Positions 23,201 to 33,800 of a stretch of 64,000 nucleotides of DNA are shown piece by piece (within the stretch, counting starts at the first letter, position 1; each line of letters begins with the position of its first letter). Location of the stretch: positions 331,001 through 395,000 of the forward strand of contig CALNXK010000022.1 of NCBI GenBank assembly GCA_942486035.1. Reading direction: 5' to 3'. The DNA comes from Porites lobata. Lineage: Eukaryota > Cnidaria > Anthozoa > Scleractinia > Poritidae. The notes beneath the pieces are model-generated. The model saw nothing but the letters and a program-made list of their open reading frames with translations. It ran no database searches and was not told the DNA's origin. Both the position numbers and the translations under genes were made by a program.

Positions 23201-24513
23201 AGAAAGGACACTTAAATAATTTACAGATAGCCTGCGAGTGAAACGAGTCTCGCGAGAACGCGCGTTCTCGCGAGGCTCGCTTCGCTTGCCCAAATAGGAG
23301 AGCTTGCATTGAGCTTGATTCACGTAGGGGACATAATCTATTTCCTCTGAGCACATGATCGACCTGATATCGACCCATTTCTATCATAAGTTTGAGATTA
23401 CTTATTTTAAATTTCACTAAATTTCGTCTTTCATTTAAGTGTCTTAATTGATGTAAAATATTCTTCCTTAAAAACTTTGTAAAATTAAAATATTCTAATT
23501 TCTTTGAATTTTCAAGACTGTGTCGCCAGAATGATGTATATTTCTCTTTCATATTGTTTGTATCATTATCTATAAAGAATAAGGATAGCAAGTGGATGAA
23601 TCACATTGTTTTATTTATGATTGTAGTAGTAGTAGTAGTAGAAGTAGTAGTAGTAAAAAGACGTCATCGTGCAAATGCATCGTAGGCCACAGGGCCACCC
23701 AACGAGGATATAGTTCAAAACCACTTAACATAGCATTGTTGAACGTATTTTAGTATTCCAACTGTAGATATGGGCATATGTTTATCCCCTAAAAACTTTT
23801 CATCTGTTCGGATTTCCTAGCTGAAAGTCTAGTGATCCGAAAATTATAGGGATAAAAACTTACCTTCTCGAAAATTTCAGCCAAGAAAATTTGGCTCCCG
23901 AAAATTCTAGGTGGCCTTTTTAGGGTCAAAATCCGTTAAAAATGGGTAATTATACCATTTTGTAGATGTTTGAAAATATTAGGAGAGGCAGGCAAGCAAC
24001 AAATTTTACAACAAATGCTCCGAAAATTCTAGATCTCAACTCGTCTTCCGAACAGATATTTTCCCGAAAATTGCCGTTGGGTGCCCCTGAGGCCAGGCCA
24101 TTCTACCCGTCGTGCACAATGAGACGCGCGTACGGGATCGAATACTCAGCCAGAATACGTATTAATTCTAAAGTGAATGTCAGACCCACTTTCGTTAGTT
24201 TTCTACAAATCCCTTTCAAACTAGGCAATTTTATTAATCTTAAGGCGCTATTTTCAGCGTTGTCGACGGATTTTTCCTAACTTGTCCATGTCAAAAGTTG
24301 GAAAAAAACCTTGGAAAGGTCTATTTGCTCCGTGAAAGTTGAACTAAATTATCCACGGTTTAGCTCCACGGGCTCTATCACAGCTCATACGGAACAAGAC
24401 TGACTGGGGAAAGGTGAACGCAGAGAGTTTATCATATTACTGGGCTGCGCAGTGACAAACAAAACATACACACTCTCACAAAATTAAAATATAAAAGTTT
24501 TTTACCTGATCAT
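20216..24513 (-). CDS. Gene C: small single-pass membrane protein
   Basis: Four exons on the minus strand: 24513-24506, 23033-22874, 21456-21325 and 20392-20216 (TAG). The first has only ATG ATC AG in a strong start context (TTACCATGA) followed by GTAAAA. Phases run 2, 0, 0. The product is about 158 aa. MISCWVSTLPVYILLITTHQ forms a good signal peptide. An extracellular part of roughly 85 residues follows with strand-like stretches (KVFYVRNNVD, ASLLVYVSAN). Next come one membrane segment (GLAGAGLFVLVMIVIVVMVI) and a short basic/acidic tail starting RKRKGQ. No domain is recognised. The extracellular stretch weakly resembles the last SEA-like module of the gene at 56317. Gene C lies just upstream of gene B in the same orientation. 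The three larger exons are well supported; the 8-base exon rests on the phase match and the signal peptide it completes. Confidence 0.65.
21735..21970. repeat. GGATTCC-rich dispersed element, copy 2
   Basis: It starts with ATGTAAGGTAATCCAGATTC. It is filled with GGAATCCGG/CTGGAATC words and ends with an inverted CCAAGACTGTTTTGGAC stretch that parallels CCAGGACAGTCTTGGACTC of copy 1 at 4256. It lies between gene C exons 2 and 3. Confidence 0.55.
23133..23591 (-). mobile_element. LINE reverse-transcriptase C-terminal fragment
   Basis: A minus-strand frame of about 100 residues contains FWRHSLENSKKLEYFNFTK, LVKFKISNLKLMIEMGRYQ and RLCPL. This is the layout of the region behind the reverse transcriptase in many cnidarian non-LTR elements: R.L.KFRISNHKL.IE.GRY, then a Cys-containing CPL stretch. 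The rest of the element is absent, so this is a truncated remnant inside gene C intron 1. It is not a host gene. Confidence 0.55.
23622..23655. repeat. (GTA)n microsatellite
   Basis: About ten GTA units with one GAA interruption, directly beyond the LINE fragment. Confidence 0.9.
23690..24089. mobile_element. hAT-like MITE, CAGGGG.CACCCAACG family, 6-bp duplication, copy 1
   Basis: The left end CAGGGCCACCCAACGAGG is mirrored at the right by CGTTGGGTGCCCCTG. AGGCCA flanks both ends (23684-23689 and 24090-24095), a perfect 6-bp target duplication. The interior repeats the phrase CCGAAAATTCTAG. It is the same family as 54499-54720, with extra internal sequence. It lies in gene C intron 1. Confidence 0.85.
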
Positions 24514-27500
24514 GGTAACTTTGTTGAATAAGGAGAGTTGTGTCCCTCGTTCGAATTCGTGGCTGACCGGTCTTTCTCGGGTTCAAAGTTATGAGGTTCT
24601 TTGGTCTATTTGCATGTCTAGTTCTGAGGTAAAAACATCCGGTCAAGGTCGGGAAAAACGTATTTTTTTTAAGGTGCAGTACACTGAATGAAGCATGCCT
24701 TATAAGGTTATCAAGCGTGACGAGGTCATCGTGGAATTGAATTTCCGGTTTTTTTCGCAATAAAACGTGATAATAAGCTGGCCTAACCTGGTTTTAGCTA
24801 TTGTTTAGCTTAAGGCGGATTATAAAATAAGACCTTATAAATATGCGTAAAATAAGTGACATTACGGCGGTAAACTTGTGCTGTACAACTTGCGTATGAC
24901 GTCTTGCACTTGAGACTTCCTTATTACTGAGTTGAGTCGATCATGAGAGAGCAGTCGAGTTATTCGAGTCCCCATTACAGATCACATGATTTTACTTATT
25001 CAGTTTGTCCTTCCACTGGAGGGATAGCGAAATGACTCTCTTGGTTCGGGGGAGCTAGGGGGGTGTGCTCGTTTCAACTAAAATCAGACCACAATATGAG
25101 ACTTCAGCAACTGTCCCCGAACTCCAATTACATGTAAACCATATCTCAGTTACTTCGGACCCTTGAGATTGCAGCTAATGCATTGATAATTTTAACAGAC
25201 TAAGATATCTCCGATTTTGATTTTATGCCAAAATTGCTTGGTTCCATACCCCCCGGGGAGGGGGGAATTCTCATGAAAAACGTTACGGGGATGTTCGTCA
25301 CATCCCATATTCTTTCGTATTGAAGTTCGTCCGGGGTACCATATTATTTAGATTACAAAACCGGTAGGGTAATAGGCTCCAGGAGCAGAGTGAAAGTCCC
25401 AGTTTTATTTTACAGCCTTAAAGACACGATGTACATATACTGTAACTCACGATAAGGGGAAAAGCTGCGAAAGATCCTCTCCACGGCTAGATCGAGCGCA
25501 TGACAAAATCTGCTCTTCAAGACCAGTATTGTGTCGCACGTAGTTTGTTCCTTTTACGGATTAGTGAGTCAAACTGAACTATCACAGATTAACGTTATGT
25601 AAACCAACAAAATACTATTTATATCGTTGTTAACAAGGTTTCGACCGACGTGTCTGGACGTGTAGTTAAAAATGGCCCCAAAACTTGTGTGGGTTAAATT
25701 TCTGCCCAATTCACTCTGCGTCCGATACAAAAGCAAAGAGATTCCTCGCGCGAAATTTTACACACGCGTTTTGCGTTTAAAAATACGTGAGATCTCGCTT
25801 CTCGCGCGGCGCGTTTACACTTTATTGATATATCAGAATGTCGTCGCACCCTGGCTTCAAACAGCTGAGCTGACAACGAATGCTATATATTCTATAAACT
25901 AGGTTGTTAAACACAAAAAGGATAAAGGAAGTTAACTCACTGAAAAATAAAATTGTATAAAAATTACCAACCCTGACAATGGGTCTCCCTCATCTCACTT
26001 ACCACTGATTTCGAAACGACGCTTTTGATTACGAATAGAATCAGTATTGAGAAAGCTTTTATCATTTAGCATGGTATTGTGGATAGTTTTCCTATTTTGA
26101 TCTGTCACTAAGGCATATTTCACTAATCTAACAAAATAATTTTTTTTTAGTTACCTCATTAATTTAGTATATTCAGCTGTATATTGGACACGATTCACTT
26201 CATGTTTTGCATAAATAAAGCATGATCGGAAGGGAGTGATAAAAGCACGCGTGCTACTTTTTTATTTCTCTCTATGTTTCATGTTGACGAGTAAAAGCAC
26301 GGGGAAACTTTCAAGTTTCGCAATACGTCCAATGACCGGTACGAAAAGACGGTCCAAGTTCGCTCGCGCTTGCGTGCGCTCACTCGTGACTCCTTCCTCT
26401 CGAGCGATCTCGCGATCCTGATCAGCGGCACGCTAACGCGCAGGACGCGTACAAAGTTTTCTTTTTATTCGAGTGCAATACTCTCTGATCTAGTCTGAGG
26501 CCGTTCGTGAAGTTTAGACGAATTGAGATATTATGTAAGGTGGCCGATAGGGAGAAAGCAAAACAAACAAAACCCGTGATTCAACTGCGTTCAGAAGCTA
26601 GAGGGTTTTCTAAGGTAAAACGTCCGTTTTGAGTAGAATAATAGCTGATCCCGGAACAGGGCTCAATGGTTGTTTACCATTTATAAAAAAAATTCCGGAA
26701 ATTTAAGTTCGGAATTTTCGTTCGGTAAGAACGGTACGTGTCGTTTACTGATTTGCCTTAAATTTCCGGATTATGGCGTCGCGCTAGGATTTTAGTTACC
26801 ACATGAAACTAGTAGGAAACTCAAGAAACTTATAAATGGTAAACGAATTTCTATTCGGAACGTCCCAGTCGGAAAAACAGGACTACCTCCGTTTGACCCC
26901 GGCAATATTCCAGTGGGACAAACCAAAAAAACGTTTACCATTTACATCGATCCCAACAGGAATTTCCACGAATTTATGGTAAATGGTAAACGACAAATAA
27001 AAACGGCATAAGATGATTGTGTCCCAATTCCCAGTTGGAAATTAAGCCATGTTCCAACACACTGCCCAAGTCTATCGAACTATTACGTACCAAGAGAGAA
27101 TGAGCTATTTTGTACGTACTTATCATTTATATTGTTTGGTCATGGTGGGTGTACAAATTCTTTCGACTTGTCAGTCAATTCGTTCCCGCAATACATTACT
27201 GGCGACAATGTTTTCTGACAGGTAACATCCTCAGCTCGAGAGAAAACTTGATTTCTGGAAGGACCAAGCCTGGGTGGCAAACCTGCGATCATCAAAAAGA
27301 ATGCATAATCGCAGGTTAATAGGTTAGAGAGGCAGGCTGGCGCTGGTTACGTTTTTTTTTATTTTTGGTTAAGTTTATAAAGAGCGCGCAGGAGGGGAAG
27401 CCTCCTCTCCTTTTCTCCCCTTGTGCGCGTTCGTAGTCGAAATCTCCCTTCGTCCTGAAAAAAGAAAAAGAAAAAGAAAAAGAAAAAAGAAAAACAGGTT

Positions 27501-27757
27501 ACGTTAGGAAGGAGGATGCCCAACATTCCTCTAGAACTTGCGCTTGTAATCCACCTCAGAGCAAAAAAAAGTGGCCATCGTCCTACCTCTAGCAAAAGTC
27601 TGTTTCCTGTTTGAAAACTTTTTAAATATCAGAGGCAGGTACTCTTTATTGAAAACAATATTTTCACAGAAAAAGGGGGAGGTACCGAGGCCTCCTCGGC
27701 GGCTGACCGCGACAGTCTGGGCCGGTACTGTGGTACTGTGGTAGCCAGGCAGGTGAT
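24514..27757. other. Intergenic region between gene C and NUF2
   Basis: No gene found. The region holds scattered short open frames, some GC-richer pieces near 26330-26460, a repeated GTTTACCATTTA motif block at 26680-27000, and a purine tract of AAAAAG units near 27460-27490. Genes C (-) and NUF2 (+) diverge from here, so their promoters must lie at its two edges. Confidence 0.6.
26680..27000. repeat. Element with four copies of GTTTACCATTTA in alternating orientation
   Basis: GTTTACCATTTA or its complement TAAATGGTAAAC occurs near 26675, 26832, 26932 and 26980, with TTCCGGAAATTTAAG-like sequence between. The outermost copies are inverted, as expected for a short foldback element. The borders are approximate. 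Confidence 0.5.
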
Positions 27758-27858
27758 GACGTAGGGGCTGAATAGCCAATCAAAAATCTTACCTACGAAA
27801 AAGCGGATGGATTTGAACCGAAACAGTCCGCCATTTTTTGTTCTGCAGTGAGTGCATC
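27757..27858 (+). promoter_or_regulatory. NUF2 promoter with CCAAT box and CHR-like motif
   Basis: Upstream of the NUF2 ATG lie CCAAT at 27776-27780 and TTTGAA at 27812-27817, about 32 bases apart. A GATGACGTAG (CRE-like) word lies further up and GTCCGCCATTTTTTG (YY1-like) just before the start codon. In vertebrates a CCAAT box spaced about three helical turns from a TTTGAA-type CHR element marks G2/M genes controlled by NF-Y and the MuvB/DREAM complex, and NUF2 belongs to that gene class. Motifs are seen directly; the regulation is inference. Confidence 0.5.
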
Positions 27859-30800
27859 ATGGCTTCAACAGTCAAGCTAGGATTTCCTGTATTAACAAAT
27901 GAAGAGGCAGTAGCAAACTGCAAGTCGATGTTTGGTGTTTCTTTAACTGTTGATGATCTTCTTAAACCTCAGGTAAAGAGCTATTCGTAAAACTCTAGAC
28001 TCTGATCTTGTCGAACATTTTTATGCATATGGAGTGCCCTGTTCTAAAAACCTTCGAACTTTCTCAATGATTTAGCCCCAGCGAATGAAAATGTTCTATA
28101 TTGGAGTGCTTTCATACTTTGGCATTCCTCCTGAGCAGTTTACTCAGGTATGTAAACATGTAGTTCCTCATTCACTATCTTCTAATGCAATACACAACAA
28201 CTTACTTACTTTGACTGGACCATTACTGGTGGATAATAGCCTTATTCTCATCACATATTTGCCAACCTGTCCACATTTCTCTACATCTGTACACTGGGCT
28301 GTAAATATTAAACAGTCACCGTAAAATTCCGAAAATGAGTCCCGGGGCTTATATTTTTCAAAGGCCCTTTTTGAGGGGCTTATTTTTGGAGGGGCTTATA
28401 CTCGGAGGGGCTTATCTACGGAGGGAAATCGATTGGGCTAGCCTTATATTTGGAGGTAAATTTACCGTTTTTGCTTTGTTTTATTTTGTATTTGAGGGCA
28501 ATTTTCCGAGTACAAGTCCCCGGGCTTTTATTTGGAGGGGCGATTTAATGGAGGGTTATTTGCGTTACCGGTTTGGGGGGCTTATATTTGGAGGGGCTTA
28601 TACATGGAGGGGCTTATTTTCGGAATTTTACGGTATTCATTGAACTGTCACGTACTGAAGAAATTTTGTGTGAAGGAATTATTGCAATTGATTATGGAAA
28701 GTCAGCATAATTAAGCTTATAACTGTATGTCTGGAGAACCTTACTGGTTTGTCGGACTAAAACAGTTAACTAGTGAACATAATGATGTCCTTTCTAAAAA
28801 AAACAAACTTATTTGCAGCCCTGGTGCCAGTTGTTCATTACCCATTGGACAGTGGGCAGATGTAATTGATTTTCCTACATGTTCTTATCCACTGGATACC
28901 TTATTCTCACTTAATTTTGCAATTTTTAAGGAGAAGTTGAGATGGAGTGTATGAAATTTCATGATTTTTCTGTTCTTTAATATGTAAAGCTATGAGGACT
29001 TGGTCATATTCATCAGCTCTGAGTTGTATGTTCTTGCTCTGGTGAATACCTGATTTCTTTCTCACTTTGCTGACTGGCCGTGCCTTCACTATCTGAAATT
29101 GCATCACCACATTCCTGCGATGCTTGTTCGAGGGGTACATCCATACTGAAATAGCAACATGTTATTGAAGAGGCTTTACATTATCCCACAGCTCTAAAGT
29201 GTTAGCCTCAAGGTTGACTTAGTGGCATGGTGCACGTGAACGACGATATATGTCTGGTATTGAATTGCGCGATTTTATTCCTCGCAAGTATTAGATTTCA
29301 AGAATATTAAATAAAGTGATTTTTCGCAAATTGCAAAATTTAATACTTATGAAATTAAGTGAGAATAAGGTAGTGATTTATCCGGTAAGCAGATAGAAAG
29401 CAGATAGAAAAACTAAACATATTTTTAAAATATTATTATTTTGAAAAATAAAGAAAGGTGGTAAATTATTGTGAAACTAACAAAACCTTGAACACCACAA
29501 GTATCTCTGACATGTTCTTGTGTTGCAAGGAAAATGCTAATCAGAAAAAACCAAAAGCAGAAATGTTGATTGGTTTGTGTTTTTTGTGGCTAGCCAGGGT
29601 GCAAAGAAAGTCAGTTCTATGACTTGCCATTCGAGCAAGTTGTTGCTAGTATGTAACAGCCCAAAAAATTTTTGGATAAGCAGCATTGTTTACAGTTCCT
29701 CTGTAATTTGAATTTCTTGAAAAACTTCACTTGCTCCTCGGGCAAGTTTAGAACAGGGTTCACCGCCCAGATTGCAAAATCCACTAGCCCCAGGCTATCG
29801 GACACGACTTTCTTTGTACACTCAGGGTTTTCGTTCAAGGCCGGGTGTTTCATGTGGTTGTTTGCCATTCTATGTCCATTACTTTGATGCCAATACTTGA
29901 GGGTTTTTTAATTTTTTTTTTTTTGACATCATAATTTTTTTTTACTTAATGAGCAACTCATGAACTTACTTAATTTCTCAGCCCTGTTCCTTTTTTTTCC
30001 TTTTCTTATTATGGGTCTGAATGAGAGTTTCGATCTATTGATGGTAAGCAGTAGAAAGGGTAATTTTTCCTTGCACCATCAAAAAAAAAATGCATCCGGT
30101 GCTTTCAGAACGATGTCCACTACTTTACAATACTGTTGAAACCCTGCATGCTGCTAGCTTGCTTGTACATCTACATGTCCTGATCTTTGCTTTGATTGCA
30201 TAATACATTCGTGAAATATTTTAGGTGTTTACAGTTTTGTTACAGTTGTAGTTTGACAGCAGTAAATGGTCTTAATGTAATATTTTTAGTGACATTTAAT
30301 ATGGTTCTTTACTCTGCAGCCCCAATTCAAGACTTTGAAATTGTTTGAATACCCAGAGCTTCATGAGGAGGGTGCTCCGTTAGTAATAATGGCACTAGCT
30401 TTGTAAGTACTATTATTCAGGATGTTCATTAGCATCACAGATTGGAGAAATCTCTGTTTACCATGAAAAATTATCTGCCTAACGTTCGGTAACATTACAC
30501 CTTTCTCCTGCTACTTGAATTCTTAATGAATTCTTAATTCTTCTTTTTTTTATCAGTTCAAGTTTAATAAAATAGAACCAAAAAACTCCCTAGCTGTTTG
30601 ATTCCCCTGCCTACACGTCGCACATGTATTTACGTGGCAACTTTAAATCTTAGTGACAGTCCTGTAACATTATTAACAATAATAACATTTATATTTATTG
30701 AGTCATACGGGACAAGTACATGCATGTTGTAAATATAAAATTCAATGTGTTGTTAACTCTTATGCGGGGATGACATAATCAATGAAATAGGGAAAAACAA

Positions 30801-33800
30801 ATATTTTTCAATTTAAGGGAATAGGCAAGGGATTGTGCAAAAATAGTTGGAGAGCACCCTGCAATGTTTATGTGTCAGGGCTTGAAAAAAGTCCAGTCCG
30901 GTAGTCCGGGACAAATAGGCTTTCCTGCCGGGCAAATAATTTTCAAAGCATACTTGCCCAATGAAAAGGTTCAGTGATTTTGTTACTAATAGTTAAGGTG
31001 AGTCCTTGAACTCATCTTATGAAAAATCATGAGTCCCAGTCCAGATCCAATGAGGCCCAGTTAAAAAAGAAAAACGAATCCAAAATTGAAAATGCTTGAG
31101 CCTTTTTGAACCAGACCGTTAATCTGAAGACAGACTCCAAAACTCTGTATTACAGTATACTGAAATTAAAATACAGTATAGTCTTTCTGTTTTAAGGCAC
31201 AACAAAGGCTAAAAGAAATATACATTGTTATTAAACAACAGCCATAATAACTTCCACAGAAATTACACGAACTGGATTTATCTACAAATACACATTAATT
31301 ATTTTTCAGATCGATCGATTGATCTTTGCATCCTATGGCATGCATGCCACGAATTATTTTGTGTCTTTGGGGATTTTTATGTATCAGGGATGCAGAATGC
31401 AGAGGTAACAAAATCACTGAAGGGTCCAGGCAAGTCATTCTCCAGCAAAATCATTAACTAAGATGAGTAAGAAGTGGCCCTGGGCAAGCAAAGATTTAAT
31501 GTTAGACCTGCTTGTCCTAAGGACAAGCTGAAATTCAAGTTTTTTTCGAGCCCTGTGTGTACAGTATGTGTGTGGGGGGGGGGGATAGTGCACGTGCATT
31601 GTGTAAATGTAATCACTTGCACATGTGCTCAGTTGTGCATGAAGTTGAACTGATAATCAAATGTGTTTCTAGGCAACGATTTATGTTTGCTTGCGGAGTG
31701 GAAAATTTTACCATCTTTGACCTAGTATCACCAAGTAAGTTGTACCATTAAGAATATTTTCAGTTTGATTTGAATCTACGTTTATATGTATATTTTTTTA
31801 CATGGTGTACAGTACACACGGGTTTCAATAAGCACCGACAGCCGACGAAACATGTCGGCTACTTTGCTCATAGAGGTCGGCTACTTTGTTACAGAAAGAA
31901 GAAGCAACTTGTTTGAATAACGTTATAAACAAAAAGTATAATATACTTTATCTACAAATACACATTAATTATTAATTGTTTATAACGTTATTCAAACAAT
32001 AAAAATCTAAATGAAAATGTAATTGTGATTTGTTTTCCGAAAGGCCCACTGGTTTTACGTTATGCTTTAGTGATGTAAAAGCTATATTTCAGTCATTTTT
32101 TCAAAAGTTTCTTACAGTTTCTTATAGGATAGGTTTCTTAATGTATAGATATATTTTTAGCATTAGTGTAGTTTTCTCTTAAAATTTGTTATGTACAGCC
32201 GTAAGTGGCTCACTGGAAGAGCTTCTTAACGAAGTGATGCTGTAAATAAAGCTCACTACAGTTACTTCTACTGCTGCTGCTGCTGCTACAACAACAACAA
32301 CAACAACATATTTTGATGGTAGTAAAAATAATTATAACTTAGGTGATATTAACCTTCAATGTACCTTGTACAATAGTCATGTATCTTTCCTTTTTTTATT
32401 TCAGAACCAAAGCGTACTCTGCAGTGCATAAGGTAAACTGAAGCACCTGCCAGTGCTCGACGTTCAGAAAAAAATATTGGGGCCAGCTGGCCCCCAAGTT
32501 TTCATTTTTTGTTGCCAGAACAAGTATTCTCATCGCCAAAAATTATATTTAAGAATTAATGGATTTAGTTTTGTGAAGGATAACAGATTATCATTAGTGT
32601 ACGTTTTTGCAAAGAAGAAAGTCACCTATCTTGGGGGCCAGGTTGGCGACCAGGCGTGAAAATTTAGTCGTCACTGAGTAAAAGCTGGTCGCATTGGCGA
32701 CCCCACGGGTCTCAATGTCGAGCCCTGCCTACTGTACTGTCCTGCTCTCTGTTTTTATATAAGTCAAGTTATGAGTCAGGTTAGGGTTAGCGGTTATGGG
32801 TAGAGGTTACAATGTAGGGTTAAACAACTCATGACTCATTTACTCTAATTCATTCTTTTTTTTCTTTTTATTATTGTTGTACTCGTGTTGTTTAATTATT
32901 ACTATTATTAGCCAGTATACCACAAAAACATAAGGTGTTCAAACATGTAACTTGCATTCAATGCTCGTGAACATTCATTTTTACTGAGTACCATATTATT
33001 TGGAAACCCTTGCTGCGGCCTCAAAAAAGCAATAGGTTAAACAATAACTTTGCACGCTTTTTTGTACATTTCTTTGCCATCAGTGCATGACTACAACATA
33101 AAAGTGCCCTTTTGTGGAGGGTGAAAACACAATACAGCGACTTTCTTTTTCTTTTCGTGAACTTCAACACAGTCTTTAGACGAAATCGAATTGAATGTGA
33201 CGGAATAAGCGCGATAACAGAAACTCATAAGGGTAATTAATAGCTTGTTAATAAATAGCATAGATAAAACCTGCATTAGTTTACAGTCAAACCCCAGTTT
33301 ATGGACACCTGCTTGATAATATGGACACCTCATTATTAAGGACAGTTTTCTTTGTCCCTGGGGAAATGAAGCCCCTACATTTCCTCTGGATGGTCTTGTT
33401 CCTGCTAAATACAGACTCAGTGTTAATGCAGACACTTTCTATGGCCACCTCAGTGTTCATATTCAAATGGGGTTTGACTGTACTCACATAGCTGATAATT
33501 GTCAATTTTTCTGTAGTGCTATTGTCAACTTCACAAAATTCAGGGGCTCAAGAGAGCATATTTATGAAAATACAATGGCTGAAGTGGTAAGTAAATTTTG
33601 TTTGCTTTGCTTCCTTTTGCTTATGTTAGTCTTATAAGAGGTGGCTAAATGCCATTAATTTAAGGTGGCTCGATAGGGTTTTACAAAGATTTGGAAACAT
33701 TACCACCACAGCTACATTAGATAAGCATGAAAATTTGTTATGATCAGGGCTTACAATGACGTGGGAGTTGCCACAGCAACAAAATGACGCCATTACCTAT

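Noticed and set aside
24476..24760. 94-residue minus-strand frame as a gene
   Set aside because: Only its last few bases (ATGATCAG, in another frame) appear to be used, as the start exon of gene C. The rest lacks support.
29617..29868. 83-residue minus-strand frame
   Set aside because: It coincides with a dispersed element that has a second copy at 40686-40936 in which the frame is not kept.
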